A DNA stretch of 45,848 nucleotides from JADHLK01 sp038131695 (GCA_038131695.1 JAYPQA010000027.1:1-45848), one strand, 5' to 3'; positions 31,369 to 40,875 are shown, numbered from the stretch's first letter. Notes: a model not told the origin generated them from the letters alone. Translations and numbers: made by a program.

Positions 31369-32744
31369 TGCTCTCGGTGAAAAATCTTGCGATCAGCTAT
31401 GGCCAGCATCAAGCGGTCCGGGACATCACAATAAAGACCGATATAGGCGAGGTGGTGGTCATTCTGGGGGCGAATGGGGCTGGTAAATCGTCGCTGTTGC
31501 GCGCTATTGCCGGCCTCAGCAAGGGTCATGTTGCCGGTGATATTTCCTTTAAGGGCGACACGCTGCTGGGGATGAGCCCGGATGAGATCGTCACCGCCGG
31601 TATTGCCCTGGTTCCAGAGGGGCGCGCGATTTTTGGTGATCTGAGCGTTGAGGAAAATCTGCGCCTTGGGGCCTTTAATGCGCGCGCGCGCGACAAGCAG
31701 ATGGCCAATCTGGATCAGGTGCTGGCGCTGTTTCCAAAATTGCGTGAACGCCGCCGCCAGATTGCCCGCACCATGTCCGGCGGTGAGCAGCAGATGGTGG
31801 CTATCGGGCGGGCCTTGATGTCGGATCCGTCTATCCTGATGCTGGATGAACCCTCGCTGGGGCTGTCGCCGCTGCTTAGCCGTGAGTTGTTTCAGGCGCT
31901 GGGCAAAATCCGTGAGACCGGTATTGGTGTGCTGGTCGTCGAGCAAAATGCGAAACTATCCTTGTCGATTGCTGATCGGGGCTATCTGATCGAAAATGGC
32001 CAGCTGGTTGGTGAAAATGACGCGGCCAGCCTGGCCTCTGATCCGGCTGTTCAGGCCGCCTATCTTGGCGGCGGAGGCAAAACCACCAGCCCACGGCCAG
32101 CTATGCGCCCGGCAAAGCCAGCTGCTGCCGCCCAAACCGCTGCTGCATCACCGACAATGCCTGTGGCCCCGTCCCAAAATTCCCCAGCGCCCGGATCATC
32201 TGCCTCAAAACCGGCCGCGCAAGCCAGCAACCCTGCCGCAAGCAGCTCAGCAAAACTGTTTATCAAACCAGCCGGGCTGGCGGGCGGCGCAGAGCGGGCT
32301 GATCAGCTTCTGGGCGGAGCAGATTTGAATCAGCTGCTGGCGCGCGCCAGTGAGGCCGCAGCCCCGTCCAATTCTGTGCCGGTGCGCCAAGCTGCAAAGG
32401 CCGCCGCGCCCCCACGCACCGTTACCATCACCCCATCAACAGCCCCGCCGGATGCCGCTCCGCCGTCCGCCTCGCCTGTCCGCCCGCCCGCCGGGCCTTC
32501 TGCGGTTTCGGCCAGCCCTGCTGATTCGGCAATTGCGGATTTGCTCAGTGATTTTGAGACAGCTGCAGAAAAGGCCCGCAGCGGGTCATCTGGCCAGCCG
32601 TCAGCTGGCCCCAGCCTGCAATCAGGCCCGGCGCCGCGGCGGGAGCGCGGCCCCTTGCCGGAAATTCCGGTTTTCAAAAAGGCGCGGGTAGAAATTTTCA
32701 AAAGGGATGGTAACGGCGTTCTAACCAAGGCTAGGGAGGCTTAA
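31368..32744 (+). CDS. ABC transporter ATPase LivF with ~220-aa Pro/Ala-rich extension
   Basis: This 458-aa protein is about twice the usual LivF length. Residues 1-234 are a complete LivF ATPase: Walker A GANGAGKSS, signature MSGGEQQMVAIGRAL, Walker B LMLDEPSLGLSP and VVEQNAKLSL. Residues 235-458 are an extension rich in Ala, Pro and Ser, with an amphipathic patch (ERADQLLGGADLNQLLARA), a second helix-like patch (DSAIADLLSDFETAAEKA) and a basic end (FKKARVEIFKRDGNGVLTKA) that looks conserved rather than random. The frame is open throughout with normal codon use and ends just before the next gene's ATG, so it is a genuine fusion or extension. It may tether the transporter to another component, such as the flotillin encoded downstream; this is speculation. 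Confidence 0.9.
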   Translation: MLSVKNLAISYGQHQAVRDITIKTDIGEVVVILGANGAGKSSLLRAIAGLSKGHVAGDISFKGDTLLGMSPDEIVTAGIALVPEGRAIFGDLSVEENLRLGAFNARARDKQMANLDQVLALFPKLRERRRQIARTMSGGEQQMVAIGRALMSDPSILMLDEPSLGLSPLLSRELFQALGKIRETGIGVLVVEQNAKLSLSIADRGYLIENGQLVGENDAASLASDPAVQAAYLGGGGKTTSPRPAMRPAKPAAAAQTAAASPTMPVAPSQNSPAPGSSASKPAAQASNPAASSSAKLFIKPAGLAGGAERADQLLGGADLNQLLARASEAAAPSNSVPVRQAAKAAAPPRTVTITPSTAPPDAAPPSASPVRPPAGPSAVSASPADSAIADLLSDFETAAEKARSGSSGQPSAGPSLQSGPAPRRERGPLPEIPVFKKARVEIFKRDGNGVLTKAREA

Positions 32745-34205
32745 ATGGCACGGACTATTGATAATTTGTATATTGGTGGGTCATGGGTGGCGACCAGCAG
32801 CAAATTTGCTGACCTGAATCCGGCAGATGGCTCAGTCTGGGCAGAGGTAGCAGATGGCGATGTGCAAATGGCCCGCCGGGCCATTGATTCAGCCCAAAGT
32901 GCCTTTCGTCAATGGGCGGGTCTCAGCTATAGCGAGCGGGCCCATTATATGCTGAAGATCGCCGATGAATTTGAACGCCGCCGCGATGATTTGGTGCAAG
33001 CCCTGCAAGGTGAGGGTGGAGGCTGGTTTGGCAAGGGTATGTTTGAGTCCGGCTATGTCCCGGAGGTATTCCGGGCAGCGGCTGCGATGAATTATAACGC
33101 CATTGGCGAGGTGATGCCCTCTGACTATCACAAAATCTCTATGGCAACCCGTCGGCCAATGGGCGTGGTTACGGTCATTTCGCCGTGGAATTTCCCGACC
33201 TTGTTGACTGCGCGGGGCCTCGCCTTTCCTATTGCGGCGGGGAATTGTGTGGTGCTGAAACCGTCAGAGGAAACCCCCTATACAGGCGGCCTTATTTTTG
33301 CCGAGATTTTTGAAGCAGCCGGCGTGCCAGCCGGGGTGCTGAATGTGGTTAGCTGCTCACGCGACAATGTGGCAGCGGTTGGCGATGAGCTGATCGAAAA
33401 TCCACTGGTCAAGGGTATCAGCTTCACTGGTTCCACCCCGGTGGGCCGGATCATCGCGGCCAAGGCTGGCGCGCATTTGAAAAAATGCTGCGTTGAGCTG
33501 GGTGGCAAGGATGCGCTGATCATTTGTGAAGATGCCGATATGGAACGCGCGACATCCGCTGCCAATTTCGGCAGCTTCATGCATCAGGGCCAAATTTGTA
33601 TGTCAGTGGAAAAGATTCTGGTTCAAGAACAAATCTATGATGATTTCCTGCAGGCTTTCATCGCCCGCGCCGGCAAGCTGAAGGTTGGTGATCCGTTGGC
33701 TGATAATGGCCATGTAATAGGCCCGCTGATCAATGACAAGCAAGCTGGCAAGGTCAAGGAGCAGATAGAGGATGCGCTGGCCAAGGGGGCCAAGGCGGTG
33801 CTGGGCGGCAAGGTTGAGGGCCGCTTTGTTGAACCGACTATCCTGACCGGTGTGACCCCGGATATGAAAATCTACGCCGAAGAAACATTTGGCCCGGTCG
33901 TGCCGGTGATCCCGTTCCGTGAGGATGCTGAGGCGGTCGCAATCGCCAATGACAGCGAATATGGCCTGTCTTCTGGTGTGATTACCCGCAATGAGGCGCG
34001 CGGGCTGGCTATTGCTGAGGCATTGGAAACCGGAATGTGCCACATTAACTGCAGTTCAGTGAATGATGAGCCGCATGTGCCGTTCGGGGGATCAAAATCC
34101 TCCGGGGTGGGCCGCCATGGCGGGCGCTGGTCAACCGAGACCTTTACAGAAACGCGTTGGGTAACCCTGGACCGGGGCGGGCGCAAATTCCCGCCCGTAT
34201 TCTAG
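32745..34205 (+). CDS. Aldehyde dehydrogenase (NAD(P)+), benzaldehyde/vanillin type
   Basis: This 486-aa cytosolic aldehyde dehydrogenase begins directly after the LivF stop. Catalytic Cys285 lies in HQGQICMSVEK, Glu251 in CVELGGKDALI, the NAD-binding loop in SFTGSTPVGRII, and the Asn of PWNFPTL is in place. The pattern SVEKILVQ after the Cys and INCSSVNDEPHVPFGG near the end resemble benzaldehyde/vanillin/salicylaldehyde dehydrogenases more than betaine-aldehyde enzymes. With a coniferyl-alcohol-dehydrogenase-like SDR next to it, an alcohol-aldehyde-acid sequence for an imported aromatic compound is likely; the exact substrate is inference. Confidence 0.9.
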   Translation: MARTIDNLYIGGSWVATSSKFADLNPADGSVWAEVADGDVQMARRAIDSAQSAFRQWAGLSYSERAHYMLKIADEFERRRDDLVQALQGEGGGWFGKGMFESGYVPEVFRAAAAMNYNAIGEVMPSDYHKISMATRRPMGVVTVISPWNFPTLLTARGLAFPIAAGNCVVLKPSEETPYTGGLIFAEIFEAAGVPAGVLNVVSCSRDNVAAVGDELIENPLVKGISFTGSTPVGRIIAAKAGAHLKKCCVELGGKDALIICEDADMERATSAANFGSFMHQGQICMSVEKILVQEQIYDDFLQAFIARAGKLKVGDPLADNGHVIGPLINDKQAGKVKEQIEDALAKGAKAVLGGKVEGRFVEPTILTGVTPDMKIYAEETFGPVVPVIPFREDAEAVAIANDSEYGLSSGVITRNEARGLAIAEALETGMCHINCSSVNDEPHVPFGGSKSSGVGRHGGRWSTETFTETRWVTLDRGGRKFPPVF

Positions 34206-34244
34206 CCTGATATTTTTGAAGCTGATGAGGCAGGAGACAAGAGC

Positions 34245-35069
34245 ATGACCGATACCAACTGGGCAAATCGTGACTGGACCTATGGCAAGCTGCTCCGCAA
34301 CAAGGTGATTGTCGTAACCGGCGTGTCATCGGGCATCGGGCGCGAGACAGCCAGCCTTATCAAACAGCTGGGCGGTGATGTTATAGGGGTTGACCGCAAC
34401 AAGACTGAGGATTTTGTCGATGAGCTTTATCTGGCAGATATGTCAGACAGGCGCACGATACAGGCTCTGGTCAAAGCCTTGCCAGATCGCATAGACGGGC
34501 TGGCCAATATTGCCGGCCTGCCGCCAACCGCTCCGGCTGATCTGGTGCTGAAGGTAAATCTCGTCGGTCTGAAATATTTTACCCAGCTGATGATCCCGAA
34601 GCTGAAAGACAATGCCTCTATCGTCAATTTGGCCTCGCTGGCCGGGTTTGGCTGGCAGCAATCCATGCCGGCTATCAAAGCCTCAGAACATCTGGAATTT
34701 GAAGATGTGGAGCGCTTTCTGCAGGAACATCAAATCAGCAATGAAGGAGGCCGCAGCTATTTCTTCAGCAAGGAAGCATTGGTTGTCTGGACAATGAAAA
34801 ATCGCTGGACCTGGCGCGATCGCGGGATTCGGCTCAATGCGATCAGCCCGGGGCCGGTGGAAACGCCTATTCTGGATGATTTTGCCAAGACGCTGGGCAA
34901 GCGGGCGGAAGAGGATTTGAACCTCAATGACCGGGTTGGCCGACCAGATGATGTGGCCCCGGTTGTCTGTTTCATGCTGTCTGACATGACACATTGGTTC
35001 CGTGGAACCAACCTGATGCTGGATGGGGGTATGTCCGGGCATATCTACCAGACCATGCATAATTTTTAA
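34245..35069 (+). CDS. SDR, coniferyl-alcohol dehydrogenase / 3-alpha-HSD-like
   Basis: This 274-aa short-chain dehydrogenase has the cofactor motif VTGVSSGIG, Asp at the end of beta-2 (VIGVDRNK) indicating NAD, LANIAGLPP, the catalytic Ser in VNLASLAGFGW and Tyr/Lys in SYFFSKEALVVWTM. The long insertion between Ser and Tyr and the YFFSKEAL sequence are characteristic of the 3-alpha-hydroxysteroid/coniferyl-alcohol dehydrogenase subgroup. ATG 34245 follows GCAGGAGACAAG. It would oxidise a cinnamyl- or benzyl-type alcohol to the aldehyde used by the flanking aldehyde dehydrogenases. Confidence 0.87.
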   Translation: MTDTNWANRDWTYGKLLRNKVIVVTGVSSGIGRETASLIKQLGGDVIGVDRNKTEDFVDELYLADMSDRRTIQALVKALPDRIDGLANIAGLPPTAPADLVLKVNLVGLKYFTQLMIPKLKDNASIVNLASLAGFGWQQSMPAIKASEHLEFEDVERFLQEHQISNEGGRSYFFSKEALVVWTMKNRWTWRDRGIRLNAISPGPVETPILDDFAKTLGKRAEEDLNLNDRVGRPDDVAPVVCFMLSDMTHWFRGTNLMLDGGMSGHIYQTMHNF

Positions 35070-35087
35070 TGAAAGGGAGAGATTAAG

Positions 35088-36725
35088 ATGTCCGCTACAT
35101 CGATTATTCTTCTTGCCATTGTCGTCATTGCCGTTCTGGTTGTGGTCGCGGCATGGCTTTATGAGCGTGCCTCGCGGGAAATAGCACTGGTGCGAACCGG
35201 TCTTGGGGGCCGCAAGGTTGTGCTGGATGGCGGGGTGATTGTTCTGCCCTATTTCCACCGGGTCAGCCGGGTAAATATGCAGACCATCCGGCTGGAGGTC
35301 AGGCGGCATGGTGATCAGGCCCTGATCACCAAGGACCGGCTGCGCGTTGATGTGGGCGCAGAATTTTATGTTTCTGTTGAGCCGACTGAAGAATCCATCG
35401 CCCGCGCCTCGCAAACGCTGGGCAACCGTATTTTTGATGCGGACAAGCTGCGCGATTTGATTGAGGGCAAGCTGATCGATACTTTGCGTTCGGTGGCGGC
35501 CCAGCTCACCATGGATGAGCTGCATGAGGGGCGCGGCGCGTTTGTCAAGGATGTCAAAAATGCGCTGAGCGATGAAATACGCCGCAATGGTCTGGAGCTG
35601 GAATCGGTTTCGCTGACCGCGCTGGACCAGACCCCGTTCAAATCGCTGGATGAAAATAACGCCTTTAACGCGGTGGGTATGCGCAAGCTGGCTGAGGTGA
35701 TTGCCAATTCCAAAAAGGAACGCGCCACCATTGATGCCGATGCCGAAGTTTCGGTGAAACGCTCAGCGATGGAGGCCGCCAAGCGCACGCTGGAGATCAA
35801 TCTCGAGGAACAAGAAGCCCAGATAAGTCAGGCGCAGAAGCTGGAAAGCCTGCGTGCGGCGCAGCTGGCAGAGATTGCGGCGACCAAGGCGCAGGCTGAA
35901 ATTGCCTCCAATGCTGCCAAAATCAATATGGAAAAAACCATTCGCGCCAGCGATATTCAGCGAGAAGAGGAAATACGCAAAGCTGAGATAGCCCAGCGTT
36001 TGGCCCTGCAGACCGCAGAGCAGGACAGCGCTATCAAGCTCAACCAGCACAGCCAGGACGAGGCAAAGGCAGAAGCGGCTGCCAGCCTGGCCCGGGCAGA
36101 AGCGGCAAAGGCCGCCGAAGAGGTGGAGAGTGCGCGGGCCCTGGCGGCGGCAGAACGCGGCAAGGCTCTGGATATTATCGCAGCGGAAAAAGAGGGCAAG
36201 GTGCATGGGTTGCGCAAGCGCAGCGCGGCTGAGACAGAAGCCACCACTCTGGTGCAGCTGGCCGAAGCCCGCCTGAAAGCAACGAAATCAGAAGCAGAGG
36301 CTGAGAAAATCCGGCTCAGCACCATGGCTGAAGAGCTGGCAGTGAAGGCGGCAGGCAAAAAGGCTGCGGTGGAGGCTGAGAATGTCATGAGCCCTGATAT
36401 GATTGACCTTAATCGTGACAAGGCCCGGCTGGAGGCTCTGCCGCGCATTGTTGAGCAGATGGTCAAGCCAGCGGAGAAAATCGACTCCATTAAGATCCAT
36501 CATATTACCGGCGGTGCACTTGGCCGGCCAGCTGGCGGTGCGTCCGCTGAGGCAGGTGGGACCGACAAGCCTCCGGTCAATCAGGCGCTGGATTCAATCA
36601 TGGATATGGCGGTTCAGCTGCCGGGCTTGCGCAAGATTGGCGAGGAGCTGGGTGTGAGTCTGGAAGGGGGAATGGCCGGCCTGACCGGTGAGGGCAAAAA
36701 GCCAGAAAGCAATGATAAGGACTAG
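35088..36725 (+). CDS. Flotillin/YqiK-like SPFH protein
   Basis: This 545-aa membrane-associated scaffold has one N-terminal transmembrane helix (about residues 5-26), an SPFH/band-7 domain to about residue 200 (ERASREIALVRTGLGGRKVV, LDGGVIVLPYFHRVSRVNMQ) and a long Ala/Glu/Lys-rich coiled coil (about 215-430), then a flotillin C-terminal part ending LPGLRKIGEELGVSLEGG. Flotillins organise membrane microdomains and oligomerise through such coils. It is unusual to find one between two aldehyde dehydrogenase genes in a transport/catabolic operon; spacing (18 and 40 bp) suggests co-transcription. No NfeD partner gene is adjacent. Confidence 0.88.
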   Translation: MSATSIILLAIVVIAVLVVVAAWLYERASREIALVRTGLGGRKVVLDGGVIVLPYFHRVSRVNMQTIRLEVRRHGDQALITKDRLRVDVGAEFYVSVEPTEESIARASQTLGNRIFDADKLRDLIEGKLIDTLRSVAAQLTMDELHEGRGAFVKDVKNALSDEIRRNGLELESVSLTALDQTPFKSLDENNAFNAVGMRKLAEVIANSKKERATIDADAEVSVKRSAMEAAKRTLEINLEEQEAQISQAQKLESLRAAQLAEIAATKAQAEIASNAAKINMEKTIRASDIQREEEIRKAEIAQRLALQTAEQDSAIKLNQHSQDEAKAEAAASLARAEAAKAAEEVESARALAAAERGKALDIIAAEKEGKVHGLRKRSAAETEATTLVQLAEARLKATKSEAEAEKIRLSTMAEELAVKAAGKKAAVEAENVMSPDMIDLNRDKARLEALPRIVEQMVKPAEKIDSIKIHHITGGALGRPAGGASAEAGGTDKPPVNQALDSIMDMAVQLPGLRKIGEELGVSLEGGMAGLTGEGKKPESNDKD

Positions 36726-36765
36726 GCAGGCAACATCAACGGCATGATACAGGCAGGAGAGCACC

Positions 36766-38259
36766 ATGTTTGCATCCAAAAATATCGACACAGCTGTTAC
36801 CACCGGCATTTATATTGATGGGGTCGTGCGCGCTGCCGAAGGCGGGCGCACTTATGATCTCTATAATCCGGCCCGCCCGGATGAGCTGGTTGGCTATGCT
36901 GCCAAAGCTTCGGTAAAGGATGTTGACGAGGCGGTGCGCGCCGCCCATGCGGCCTTTCCGGCCTGGTCCCAGACCAGCTATGCGGAACGGGCGGCCAAGC
37001 TGCATGAAATCGCCGATTATCTGGTCTCGGATCAGGAGGATGTGGATTATCGCTCGCGCCTGTTTTGCCGCGAACATGGCAAGATTATCTTTGAAACGCT
37101 GCTGGAAATGTCGCGGCTGGGCGACCGGTTTCGCCTGACAGCAGATTATGCCGATCGGCTGGCTGCTGATGAGATTGAACATGGCCCACCCTTTGATACC
37201 ATCATCACCCGCCAGCCGCGCGGCGTTGCCACGCTGATCGTTCCCTGGAACTGGCCGCTCTCCATTTTGGGGGCGAAATTGCCGCAAGCCTTGATGGCTG
37301 GTAATACGGTGGTGGTTAAACCGTCGCATTCCTCGGCCCTCGCTCCCAGCATGACCTTGCATAAAATCGCTTCCATGCTGCCGCCTGGGGTGGTCAATAT
37401 TGTGACTGGCAGCGCGGGTGAGATCGGGGATGCGCTGGTCTCGCATCCGCTGGTGCGGTTTGTCAATTTCACCGGTTCGGTGGATATTGGCCGCCATGTC
37501 ATGCAGATGGCCTCGCAGAATTTGACTCCGGTCACGCTGGAGCTGGGCGGCAATGATGCGGCGATTGTCTGTGCAGATGCGCATCTTGATGAGACGGTTT
37601 TCAAGAATATGTATCTGGGCGCCTTTATGTCGAGCGGCCAGATTTGCATGGCCCTCAAGCGGCTTTATGTGCATCGCTCGCGCTATGATGAGGTGGTGGA
37701 CGGGCTGACAGCCGCCTGTGAGAAGGTGGTGGTTGGCGACGGTCTGTTGCCAGAGACAACAATGGGGCCGCTGAATAATAAAAAACAGCAGCAGGTCGTC
37801 CAGAATATGATTGCTGAGGCGCGCGCTTCCGGGGCGGAGCTGCGCGAATGCGGCCAGGTGCCGGATGAAGATTTATACCGACGCGGCTATTTTCAAAAAC
37901 CAACGCTGGTCTATAACCCGGATCACCGGCTGGAAATTGTGCGTGAGGAACAGTTCGGCCCCGCCTTGCCGATCATGCCCTTTGATAGTGAGACTGAGGC
38001 TGTGCATCTGGCCAATGATTCCAATTTTGGGCTTTGCTCCTCTGTCTGGACTGAAGATCGGGATCGGGCGGTTCGGCTGGCCCGCCAGCTGGAGGCTGGC
38101 TATACCTATCTGAATGGGCATGGCCCGGCAGCCCAGGATTTCCGCGGCCCGTTCGGCGGCTTTAAGGATAGCGGGATTGGCCGCAATCTTGGCTATGAGG
38201 GCGTTGTGCAGTTTCAGGGCTATCATTCTATTTCCAGCCAGCCCGGCTGGTTATTCTGA
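36766..38259 (+). CDS. Aldehyde dehydrogenase family protein
   Basis: This 497-aa enzyme is the second aldehyde dehydrogenase of the operon. Catalytic Cys294 is in SSGQICMALKR and Glu259 in TLELGGNDAAI; the NAD loop is FTGSVDIGRHV and the Asn lies in VPWNWPLS. It differs clearly from the first copy (for instance GHGPAAQDFRGPFGGFKDSG near the end), so the two probably use different aldehydes or act in succession. ATG 36766 has AGGAGAG upstream. Confidence 0.9.
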   Translation: MFASKNIDTAVTTGIYIDGVVRAAEGGRTYDLYNPARPDELVGYAAKASVKDVDEAVRAAHAAFPAWSQTSYAERAAKLHEIADYLVSDQEDVDYRSRLFCREHGKIIFETLLEMSRLGDRFRLTADYADRLAADEIEHGPPFDTIITRQPRGVATLIVPWNWPLSILGAKLPQALMAGNTVVVKPSHSSALAPSMTLHKIASMLPPGVVNIVTGSAGEIGDALVSHPLVRFVNFTGSVDIGRHVMQMASQNLTPVTLELGGNDAAIVCADAHLDETVFKNMYLGAFMSSGQICMALKRLYVHRSRYDEVVDGLTAACEKVVVGDGLLPETTMGPLNNKKQQQVVQNMIAEARASGAELRECGQVPDEDLYRRGYFQKPTLVYNPDHRLEIVREEQFGPALPIMPFDSETEAVHLANDSNFGLCSSVWTEDRDRAVRLARQLEAGYTYLNGHGPAAQDFRGPFGGFKDSGIGRNLGYEGVVQFQGYHSISSQPGWLF

Positions 38260-38359
38260 CACGAAGGATGATTTTTTACCTGTCTGCAAGATTTTGCTGT
38301 TACCCTCATCCCGGATATGCGAAAGGCTGGCAATCAGGCTGACGACAGGGAGACAGACT

Positions 38360-40159
38360 GTGAAAGGCAAAAAACGGGAAGTTGAAACCTTACGCTCGCG
38401 CCAATGGTTTGGCAATCAAGAGGATGTGGATCATACCGCCAACTATACCGAGCGCTATCTGAATTTTGGCCTGACCCGCGAGGAGCTGGCCGGCGACAAG
38501 CCGATTATCGCGATTGCCCAGACCGGCTCTGATCTCAGCCCGTGTAACCGCCATCATATAGAGCTGGCCAAGCGGGTGCGCGATGGTATCACGGCTGCGG
38601 GCGGAACCGCGCTGGAGGTGCCGGTGCATCCGATACAGGAAACCAGCAAGCGGCCCACTGCCATGCTGGATCGCAATCTGGCCTATCTCAGCCTGGTAGA
38701 ATCGCTCTGCGGCTATCCGATTGACGGGGTGGTGCTGATGATTGGCTGCGACAAGACGACCCCGGCCCTGTTGATGGCTGCTGCGAGCGTGAATATTCCG
38801 GCGATAGCCCTGTCTGTGGGGCCGATGCTCAATGGCTGGCTGGATGGCAAGCGGTCCGGGTCCGGCACGATTGTCTGGCACGCCCGCCAGCTGAAGGCGG
38901 CTGGCAAGATAGATGATACTGAATTTGCCGAGCTGATCGCCTCTTCTGCCCCGTCTGTCGGCTATTGCAATACGATGGGCACGGCCTCAACAATGAATTC
39001 GCTGGCAGAGGTGCTGGGGATGCAGCTTCCCGGATCGGCTGCGATACCGGCCCCGCATCGCCAGCGCGGCCAGACAGCCTATGCCACCGGCCTGCGTATC
39101 GTTGACATGGTCTGGGAGGATCAGCGCCCATCCAGCATCATGACACGCCAGGCTTTTGAAAATGCGGTTGTTGCCTGTTCTGCCCTGGGCGGCTCCACCA
39201 ATGCGCCCATCCATCTGAACGCGGTCGCCCGCCATCTGGGGGTTGCGCTGGATAATGAGGATTGGCAGAGGCTGGGCCATCAGGTGCCGCTGCTGGTCAA
39301 TATGCAGCCGGCCGGAGAGTATCTGGGCGAGGATTTTCACCGGGCCGGCGGGGTGCCGGCCGTGCTCAAGGCCCTGATAACCGGCGGGCTTTTGCCGCAT
39401 CCAGGGGCAATCACGGCCAATGGCAAGAGCCTGGAAGAGAATTGCCGGGCTGCTGAGATTCTGGATAAGTCAGTGATCCGCCCGCTTGACCAGCCGCTCA
39501 AACAGGCGGCCGGTTTTTTGAATCTCAGCGGCAATCTGTTTGATTCTGCGATTATGAAAACATCTGTCATTTCTGCAGAATTCCGCCAGCGTTATTTGTC
39601 CAATCCAGAAGACCCAAACGCCTTTGAGGGCTGGGCGATGGTCTTTGACGGGCCGGAGGATTTTCGCGCCCGTATTGATGATCCGGCCCTGAAGATTGAT
39701 GAGCAGGCTATTCTGGTGATGCGCGGGACTGGGCCGATTGGCTATCCGGGCGGGGCTGAGGTGGTGAATATGCGCCCGCCTGCCTATCTGATTAAAAAGG
39801 GCATCACGGCGCTGGCCTGTATCGGCGATGGGCGGCAATCCGGCACTTCTGGCTCGGCCTCTATTCTCAACGCCTCCCCGGAAGCAGCAGCAGGCGGCGG
39901 TCTGGCCTTGCTGGAAACCGGCGACAGGCTGCGTATTGATTTGAATCAATGCCGGGCTGATATGCTGGTCGAAGCAGAGGAGCTGGCCCGGCGGGCCGCC
40001 GCGCTGGCTGAGCAGGGCGGCTTCCCCTATCCAGACAGCCGGTCGCCCTGGCAGGCTATTTTCCGCCAGCAGGTGCGTCCGTTTTCAGAGGGGATGGTTC
40101 TGAAGGATGCCGAGGGGTTTCGCTCAATCGGAGACGCGATTCCGCGCAATAACCACTGA
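38360..40159 (+). CDS. IlvD/Edd-family Fe-S dehydratase (sugar-acid type)
   Basis: This 599-aa enzyme belongs to the IlvD/Edd dehydratases that remove water from dihydroxy acids or aldonates using an Fe-S cluster. Cluster Cys residues are Cys62 (LSPCNRHH), Cys130 (IGCDKTTPA) and Cys203 (GYCNTMGTASTMN). The sequence WFGNQEDVDHTANYTERYLN at the N-terminus is typical of pentonate (arabinonate/xylonate) dehydratases rather than of biosynthetic IlvD. GTG 38360 after GGGAG is preferred; upstream in-frame sequence overlaps the dehydrogenase gene in another frame. It is the last gene of the operon, 100 bp after the second aldehyde dehydrogenase, and might act after aldose or hydroxy-aldehyde oxidation. 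Confidence 0.88.
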   Translation: MKGKKREVETLRSRQWFGNQEDVDHTANYTERYLNFGLTREELAGDKPIIAIAQTGSDLSPCNRHHIELAKRVRDGITAAGGTALEVPVHPIQETSKRPTAMLDRNLAYLSLVESLCGYPIDGVVLMIGCDKTTPALLMAAASVNIPAIALSVGPMLNGWLDGKRSGSGTIVWHARQLKAAGKIDDTEFAELIASSAPSVGYCNTMGTASTMNSLAEVLGMQLPGSAAIPAPHRQRGQTAYATGLRIVDMVWEDQRPSSIMTRQAFENAVVACSALGGSTNAPIHLNAVARHLGVALDNEDWQRLGHQVPLLVNMQPAGEYLGEDFHRAGGVPAVLKALITGGLLPHPGAITANGKSLEENCRAAEILDKSVIRPLDQPLKQAAGFLNLSGNLFDSAIMKTSVISAEFRQRYLSNPEDPNAFEGWAMVFDGPEDFRARIDDPALKIDEQAILVMRGTGPIGYPGGAEVVNMRPPAYLIKKGITALACIGDGRQSGTSGSASILNASPEAAAGGGLALLETGDRLRIDLNQCRADMLVEAEELARRAAALAEQGGFPYPDSRSPWQAIFRQQVRPFSEGMVLKDAEGFRSIGDAIPRNNH

Positions 40160-40190
40160 TCAGCTGGTTTGGATCAACCGGCCCCGATAA

Positions 40191-40627
40191 CTAGGCCCGC
40201 AGCAGATTTTCCGCCCGCGCCAGCCCGGCAACATAGCCATCTGTGCCAAAGCCGGCGACCACCCCGTCGGCCCGCAGGCTGACAAGAGAGGTGTGGCGGA
40301 AGCTCTCGCGCTGGTGAATATTGCTGATATGCAATTCCAGAACCGGCCCGTCAAAAGATTTCAGCGCATCCAGCAACGCCTGGAAGTATGGGTAAAGGCG
40401 CCGGGATTAATGACAATAGCCGCCGCCTTTTCGCGCGCCTCATGCACCCAGTCCAGAAAGGTGCCTTCATGATTGGTCTGGCGGAAGTCAATTTCAGTAT
40501 CCGCAGCTGCCGCCGCCCGGCATTTTGCCTCAATATCGGCCAGCGTTTCGGAGCCATAGATATGCGGCTCGCGGGTGCCAAGCAGGTTCAGATTGGGGCC
40601 GTTCAGGATAAAGATAAGATGCGCCAT
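40191..40627 (-). CDS. aroQ: Type II 3-dehydroquinate dehydratase AroQ, one frameshift
   Basis: This is the shikimate-pathway (or quinate-catabolic) dehydratase. From ATG 40627 it reads LIFILNGPNLNLLGTREPHIYG (catalytic Arg and Tyr), DFRQTNHEGTFLDWVHEA and INPGAFTHTS. The frame is then lost near 40380, where one base is missing, and resumes as LLDALKSFDGPVLELHISN (catalytic His), HQRESFRHTSLVS and GFGTDGYVAGLARAENLLRA to 40191. Joined, the protein is about 146 aa, the normal AroQ length. Because the parts are otherwise perfect, a base-call error is likelier than a pseudogene. It stands alone on the minus strand, divergent from the acyl-CoA synthetase. Confidence 0.88.
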
Positions 40628-40875
40628 TGGCTTGCTGCCTGTTTTGCTGGAAAGGAGAGCTGGTTTCCCCAGCACTATAGCAAGGGTTCAGCGAATTTCA
40701 TCTGTTTTTCGCCTTGCCCCCTTGTGCGCCCATATCTGGCGAAACAGCCCGGTTTTTCTGGTTTTTTGGGCCTTGCTTGAAAACACCGGGCGTTTTCCTG
40801 TCTGATTGAGACCAACCTTTCTTGTTTGCCGGAGCAGCAGATGACCGAAAATCTGGACAGCATCAATCAGGGTTT

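Noticed and set aside
32070..32744. Separate gene for the LivF tail
   Set aside because: The tail is in the same uninterrupted frame as the ATPase and no independent ribosome site or start is evident.
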